Source: Gyromitra esculenta (Eukaryota; Ascomycota; Pezizomycetes; Pezizales; Discinaceae). From it: a stretch of DNA of 64,000 bases. The position numbers and the translations under genes were made by a program. The notes beneath the pieces are model-generated. The model did not search any database, was not told the origin of the DNA, and worked only from the letters and a program-made list of their open reading frames with translations. The stretch spans positions 682,001-746,000 of the forward strand of contig JBCAML010000015.1 of the NCBI GenBank assembly GCA_038503075.1. The letters are read 5' to 3'. Shown piece by piece: positions 58,694 through 64,000 of the stretch. Position 1 is the first letter of the stretch. The number at the start of each line of letters is the position of its first letter.

Positions 58694-61600
58694 ATGGCTG
58701 ACCTCCGCAACTGGGTGTCTGACAATATAATCAAGGTATTCCCCTCCTTCCCCTCCCCCCTCCCCCACTGCTGACACCACCCAGTTCTCCGGTGCTGCAG
58801 ACCCTACAATCGTCGACTTCGTCATAGCTTCCGCCACCTCCGCGAAATCCTCCACCTCGCTCAACGACGCCCTCTCCGCCTTCCTCGATGGCTCCCCAAA
58901 CGACACCCGTCGCTTCATCTCCGACCTCTATGACCGCGTCTCACGGAAGCCGTCGAGCTCCAGCTCGGCGCGGAAAGACAAGCCCGTCGAGAAGAAGAAA
59001 AAATACACCCTCCTCGCCATGGACGACGAAGACGATGCCGCCATGATGCCACCACCACTGACAGCAGCCCGGGAAAAGAGCAGCAAAGAGAAGCGACGAG
59101 AGGCAAGGAAAGACGAGAAACGGGACCGGGACTCGGGGCGGGACAGAGACAGAGATAGAGAGAAGGACAAGGACAAGGACTCGGAGCGTTCACGGGGGGA
59201 GGAAAAGCCCAGGGACCGAAGAGACGACAAAGACCGACGCTCGAAACGGATCCGACGACACGACGACGAGGAGGACCGCTGGGGCGACGAGGAAATGGAA
59301 CTTGAAGACGAAGACCCCCGGGGCGACGACGACCGACCCCCAAGCAAGCGGGCACGCGTGGCTGACGACGAAGACGACGAAGATAACCTCGACGAAGAGG
59401 CCAAGGCCGAGCGCGATCGACTCCGAGATATCAAGGAGCGCGACGAGTTCGCCAGGCGTCTGAAGGAGAAGGATGAAGAAAAGACCAAGAAGCTCGTCGA
59501 GGACCGTTCTTCCACCAAGGAAGGCAAGCTCCTTGCACAGCGTCGAGCCCTTGCCGACGACACCACGGCGCGCAATGCAGCGCTTCCTGACCTCCGTGAA
59601 CGCTCTCGCCAGGAATACCTCAAGAAGCGTGAACTCGAGCGACTGGCGCTCCTCCGGAAAGAGGTGGCCGAGGAGCAGCATGAGCTGCGTACGAACCCGG
59701 ACCTCACCAAGAAGGAGAAGGAGGAGTTTGCAAAGAACAAGGAGATCCTCCGACTTGCTGAGGAGCGTTTACGTGTTGATGACCACTTGGACGGGTACAT
59801 GCTGCCCGAGGACTACATCACGGAGAAGGGCAAGATTGACATGAAAAAGAAGGAAAAGGCCCTCTACGACCGCTACGTAGACCGTGGTGAGGATGGGCAG
59901 GAGCGGTTTGTCACAGAACAGGAGGAGTGGGAGCAACATCAGGCAGAGAAGGCCAGCGCCCAGATCAAACGACCTGAGCGCGGCGATGATGGCGACTACG
60001 AGTATGTCTTTGACGACTCACAGCAACTCAAGTTCATGCTCGATGCTACAGATTTTGATAAGGATAGTATTTTCACGAGTAAGGAGAAGCAAGCGATGGA
60101 GGCACAGCTACAAGCAGCTGAAAATAAAGCAAAGAGTATAGACGAAACACGAAAGTCACTCCCCATCTACGAGTGGCGCCAACGCTTTCTAGACGCGGTC
60201 GAGCAGTATCAGGTTCTGATTATAGTCGGGGAGACTGGGTCGGGGAAGACAACCCAGTTACCACAGTATCTACATGAAGCAGGATACACCAAGGGCGGAC
60301 TAAAGGTAGGCTGCACCCAGCCTCGACGAGTGGCAGCCATGTCCGTCGCCGCCCGAGTGGCAGAAGAAATGGGCGTCAAGGTCGGGAATGAGGTCGGATA
60401 CTCGATCCGTTTCGAAGACGCAACGAGTGATAAGACAGTGTTGAAGTACATGACCGACGGAATGCTCCTCCGAGAGTTCCTCACAGAACCAGATTTGGGA
60501 GGATATGCAGCTCTCATGATCGACGAGGCCCACGAACGTACTCTATCCACAGACATCCTATTTGGTCTCGTAAAAGACATTGCCCGTTTCCGCCCCGAAC
60601 TCAAACTCCTCATCTCTTCTGCCACCATGGACGCCGAGAAGTTCTCTCGATACTTTGACGACGCACCCATCTTCAACATTCCCGGACGACGTTATCCGGT
60701 CGATGTACATTACACGCAACAGCCAGAGGCAAACTACCTCAACGCAGCCATCACAACCATCTTCCAGATCCACACAACGACTCCTCCCAAGGGCGACATC
60801 CTCGTATTCCTCACCGGCCAAGACGAAATTGACGCTGCCGAACAAAACCTCCAAGAGACCTGCCGCAAGCTGGGCAATAAAGTCCGAGAAATGGTAATAT
60901 GTCCCATATACGCCAACCTCCCCAGCGAGATGCAAGCCAAGATCTTCGAGCCCACCCCAGAGGGCGCGCGCAAAGTAGTCCTCGCAACCAACATCGCCGA
61001 GACCTCCCTCACAATCGACGGAATCGTATACGTGATTGACCCCGGCTTCGTTAAAGAAAACGTCTACAACCCCCGCACCGGAATGGAGTCCCTCGTCGTA
61101 ACCCCCTGTTCCCGTGCCGCAGCCAAACAGCGAATGGGCCGTGCCGGCCGTGTCGGTCCCGGTAAATGTTTCCGCCTCTACACCAAATGGGCGTATCAGA
61201 ACGAACTCGACGAAAACACAACCCCGGAAATCCAGCGTACAAATCTTAACAGTGTTGTATTACTACTCAAGTCACTCGGCATCAACGATCTGATCGAGTT
61301 TGACTTTATGGACCCCCCGCCGGCAGAAACCCTCATCCGGGCGCTGGAGAACCTGTATGCGCTTGGTGCGCTCAACGATAAAGGCGAGCTCACGAAGATT
61401 GGGCGACAGATGGCGGAGTTTCCGACCGACCCGATGTTGGCGAAGTCGATCCTGGCAGCAGACGGATACGGCTGTGTCGAGGAGGTATTGAGCATCATCG
61501 CTATGCTCGGCGAGGCAAGCAGCTTGTTTTATCGACCGAAGGATAAAAAGTTCCACGCAGATCAAGCCCGACAACGGTTCACGAATAAAGCCGGCGGCGA

Positions 61601-62216
61601 CCATCTAACGCTGCTGAATATCTGGAATCAGTGGGTGGATACTAATTTCTCGTATGTGTGGGCACGGGAGAACTTTTTACAGTTCAGATCGCTTGGTAGA
61701 GCGAGGGATGTACGGGATCAGCTAAGTCGGCTGTGTGATCGTGTTGAAGTCACCGTCAGTAGTTGTGGCGAGAGCAATACTGTACCGATACAGAAGGCGA
61801 TTACTGCCGGATTCTTTCCGAATGCGGCGAGATTACAAAGAGGGGGTGATACGTATCGGACTGTGAAGAATAGTCAGACGGTCCATGTTCACCCGAGTAG
61901 TTGTTTGTTTGAGGTTAATCCGAAGTGGTTGATTTACTATGAGCTGGTTTTGACAAGTAAGTTATCCATCACCCTCCCCCCACTGCCCCAAGCGTTTTAT
62001 ATTCGGTTAGGATATACTAATATACCCGTTTCTGCAGGCAAGGAGTTTATGCGTAATGTCATGCCCCTACAACCAGAATGGCTTGTTGAGGTCGCGCCTC
62101 ACTACCACAAGAAGAAAGACCTAGAAACACTCGGGACGAACAAGAAGATGCCGAAAGGGCAAGGTGCAGCTGCTGCATCGGCGCCAGCTGTAGAGGGTGG
62201 GAAGAGTAAGATCTGA
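58694..62216 (+). CDS. PRP2: DEAH-box spliceosomal RNA helicase Prp2 (DHX16)
   Basis: Three exons, 58694-58735, 58785-61956 and 62038-62216, give 1130 residues. The first exon encodes [14 protein letters not shown], the typical start of DHX16/Prp2 proteins, followed by a helical segment and then about 350 residues of Lys/Arg/Asp/Glu-rich sequence. The helicase core has [10 protein letters not shown] near 495, [12 protein letters not shown] near 593, SAT near 624 and QRMGRAGR near 795. The C-terminal ratchet/winged-helix and OB parts follow ([26 protein letters not shown], then [22 protein letters not shown]). Prp2 remodels the activated spliceosome before the first transesterification. The 81-nt last intron has a textbook TACTAAT branch site and no stop in frame, so unspliced RNA would add 27 residues. 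The DHX16 start and the linker before motif I separate it from Prp16, Prp22 and Prp43. Confidence 0.95.
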
Positions 62217-62659
62217 AATGACGATTTAAGGTGTTTTTGTTTTTCGTTTTCTTGGTAGAATGTTGTAATTGTGGGAAAAGTGAAAGGGGACTGAAAGAAA
62301 AGCTGTGTGTATTTTTATTGTATGATGGATGGCTTGAAGAGTGTAATATCACCAGGTTATGGGTCAAGCTTGTATTTGGCCGTATTGGGTTTGGCGTGGG
62401 TCAGGAACGTATTTAGGCAGTGAATCGACGAATGATTTCTTATGAAGCTAGTTAAAAAAATCTTCTGGAGGTGGATGCAAGTTTTTTTTTTTTGGAACAG
62501 CGGAAAGCGGACGGATTTTTGTTGAGGATATTCATGAATAAACAGAAGTCCGAGTGACGGTCTATGTTTCGATACCACACCCAGTCTACATCTGTTTCTC
62601 TACTCTTATCTCGCGTTTGGTGTTGAAATAGTACCCTTGCTAAAAATCCATTCCATAAA
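62217..62659. other. 3' flank of PRP2
   Basis: This is T-rich non-coding DNA after the PRP2 stop with no recognisable gene. Confidence 0.55.
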
Positions 62660-63020
62660 GCCCCTAGGGCGCGTTTGGATCGCAACTGAATTGTGTTCCA
62701 ACCACTACCAATTATAATTCAAGGCCAAAACATAATTTGTGAATTTTTCCCCTGTTTGGTATGGACTATTTGCAATTGTTAGAAATACAACTATGTCAAT
62801 TTAGAAAAAAGTAGAATTGACCACCTTTCGGTCGCCATGAGCTCACCACCCACAACCTTCTTACAACCACCCACCAACACACAACGATGTCTCCAAAAAC
62901 TGACAAAACAAAGGCTGCATGGAACAACAACAAAGATAAATACTTACTAAAGCTGCTAAAAAAGCAGATTGACGCAGGAAAAAGATCTGATAGCGCGAGG
63001 AGGTGTGGTGGTGGTGGTTG
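62660..63020 (+). mobile_element. PIF/Harbinger-like remnant with Myb/SANT-like ORF fragment
   Basis: Non-coding DNA starts with GGGCGCGTTTGGATCGCAA at about 62667, a form of the GGGC-rich, GTTTGG-containing terminus found on many PIF/Harbinger elements. A second CTGTTTGGTATGGA lies near 62752. At 62887 an ATG opens MSPKTDKTKAAWNNNK, continuing DKYLLKLLKKQIDAGKRSD. This matches the start of Myb/SANT-like DNA-binding proteins (W....D..LL.LL..Q...GKR.D) that accompany Harbinger transposases. The frame soon ends, at the TGA at about 63019, after low-complexity sequence, so only a fragment remains. No transposase is present. The family call is inference from pattern; the element boundaries are not resolved. 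Confidence 0.5.
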
Positions 63021-63424
63021 AGAAGGAAAAGGTGTCAGCCGCTCGACTGCTTGGTTGCTAAAACTACAATTTTAGGCATTCACAACTTGGCCCTCGGCAG
63101 TCATAAGTGGCGGGGATTAAAATCTCCAAGTACTGCATGTGTTTCTCCAAACGGGCCCCTACCATGTTTACGGAATAAACACAAGGCAGCTGCAATGTCG
63201 AGTCCTGCGTGTTGTCGTCAGGAATTCTCTTAAAATCATCGGATATCACTCGCTGCTTTCAGTGTCTACTGATTTTTACTGGAATTTCGATCCAAAATGC
63301 AAAACACACAGCCAGCAAGAACTCTTATGATATTGAGAATCTAATATCTATTTTATCTTGTGGGATTCACAGTCTCCTGTTGGCCGGCTGGAAGTGCACT
63401 CCCTTGATGAAAAACGCAACGCCA
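63021..63424. other. Spacer at the right end
   Basis: About 400 bp between the transposon remnant and the partial last gene; I see nothing in it. Confidence 0.5.
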
Positions 63425-64000
63425 TCACTCGGGCTTCATCCCGATGACGTGCACCCTCTTTTCCTTGTACCACATGACCACTGTCAAATTCCTCGCAACC
63501 AACGCTGTCGGATCCGCAGTCTCCAACACATCTAACACATCCTCCGGTGTTTCTGCATCAAGACATATAATGCACGTTTTGCTCAGCAACTTCCTAGCTT
63601 TTGTAAAATCCAGCCAATCCACTCTCTGCTTAATACCCGTAATCTCGATAATTTGCAGGTTCTCCCCAGCCTGGAAAAGGAAACACCAAAAATCCTCCCA
63701 CCACTTCTTAGACACCCAAGACTGCGTTGCATCCTTCCCGTGCTCAAACCTTTCGATATCGAGCTTCAGGTAGCGCAGGTTCTGCAATCCTATCTTGATC
63801 CCGCGGAGCTTCATTGCGCTGAAACCACGAACTTCAAGGAACTTGAGCGACGGTGGCGTAATCCTGGCGGACTGGAACTCTCGGACATGGTCTCGCTGAC
63901 TAGACTCGCAGATCCACGTAGGGGTACTGTCCTCCTCTAGCGGGATAGGCGATGTGGCAGGATTGCTCGTCTCAATCACGAGACTCTGAAAGTGGATCCA
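63425..64000 (-). CDS. 3' part of an unrecognised gene (possible F-box/LRR-type protein), cut by window end
   Basis: The minus-strand frame is open from the right edge to a stop at 63425, at least 190 codons. Near the edge it reads HFQSLVIETS, then PPSLKFLEVRGFSAMKLRGI, LQNLRYLKLDIERFEHG, KWWEDFWCFLFQAGENLQIIEITG and LLSKTCIICLDAETPEDVLDVLE. The regular spacing of L..L.L stretches suggests leucine-rich repeats of the kind found in fungal F-box proteins. The F-box itself, if any, lies beyond the window. A GTG at 63979 is not a credible start; the real start is off the edge. Function is not known. Confidence 0.6.
   Translation of the reverse strand, partial: WIHFQSLVIETSNPATSPIPLEEDSTPTWICESSQRDHVREFQSARITPPSLKFLEVRGFSAMKLRGIKIGLQNLRYLKLDIERFEHGKDATQSWVSKKWWEDFWCFLFQAGENLQIIEITGIKQRVDWLDFTKARKLLSKTCIICLDAETPEDVLDVLETADPTALVARNLTVVMWYKEKRVHVIGMKPE

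Noticed and set aside
58500..58730. Plus-strand frame starting at ATG 58500 and overlapping the PRP2 start, considered as an upstream ORF
   Set aside because: Most of it is the translated CTTCGC/CATCCT repeat; without a mapped transcript start it is not supported.
58928..59800. Long minus-strand Ser/Arg-rich open frame of 290 codons
   Set aside because: It is the antisense of the Arg/Asp/Glu-rich N-terminal region of PRP2.

Overview
This window is nuclear DNA of a filamentous ascomycete (Pezizomycotina). The genes carry short spliceosomal introns (about 49-142 nt, GT..AG, often with a CTAAY-like branch site) and most encode single-copy fungal housekeeping proteins: an exosome cap subunit, mitochondrial DNA polymerase, a giant nucleoporin, cullin 4, the Prp2 helicase and an LDB19-type arrestin. 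An intron-containing tRNA-Leu confirms a nuclear locus. Gene density is low and several intervals of 1.5-6 kb hold no recognisable gene. This would fit an expanded genome such as that of some Pezizomycetes, but the clade cannot be fixed from sequence alone. Exon coordinates are my own reconstructions from splice signals; every exon join quoted for a complete gene keeps the reading frame and the family's expected protein sequence.

Layout. 0-8.2 kb: three minus-strand genes, a Sec14/Pdr16-type lipid-transfer protein, the exosome subunit CSL4, and a large ADF-H-domain protein. 8.2-18 kb: a long gene-poor spacer, a plus-strand gene resembling the meiotic recombination protein Mei4, then a divergent pair sharing a 444-bp promoter, a 2-oxoglutarate/Fe(II) dioxygenase and an ACMSD-like amidohydrolase. 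18-24.2 kb: about 6 kb with no supported gene. 24.2-33.4 kb: an LDB19/ART1 alpha-arrestin, mitochondrial DNA polymerase gamma (MIP1) and a RING protein with SUMO-interacting-like motifs (Slx8-like).

34.9-41.3 kb is the most unusual part: four head-to-tail copies of a gene family I do not recognise, with a repeat period close to 1.75 kb. Three copies keep the same 25-nt first exon, the same phase-1 intron position, a conserved N-terminal domain and (in two) a conserved C-terminal helix. Copy 3 has lost the C-terminal motif by frameshift, and copy 4 is a pseudogene.

42-64 kb: NUP192, tRNA-Leu(UAA), an F-box/ankyrin relic, acetoacetyl-CoA synthetase, a bestrophin-like membrane protein, CUL4 and PRP2 (divergent, sharing a repeat-rich 615-bp spacer), a PIF/Harbinger-like transposon remnant, and the 3' part of an unrecognised gene running off the right edge.

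Apart from the divergent dioxygenase/amidohydrolase pair and the tandem family, neighbouring genes show no obvious shared pathway, as is usual for fungal housekeeping regions.
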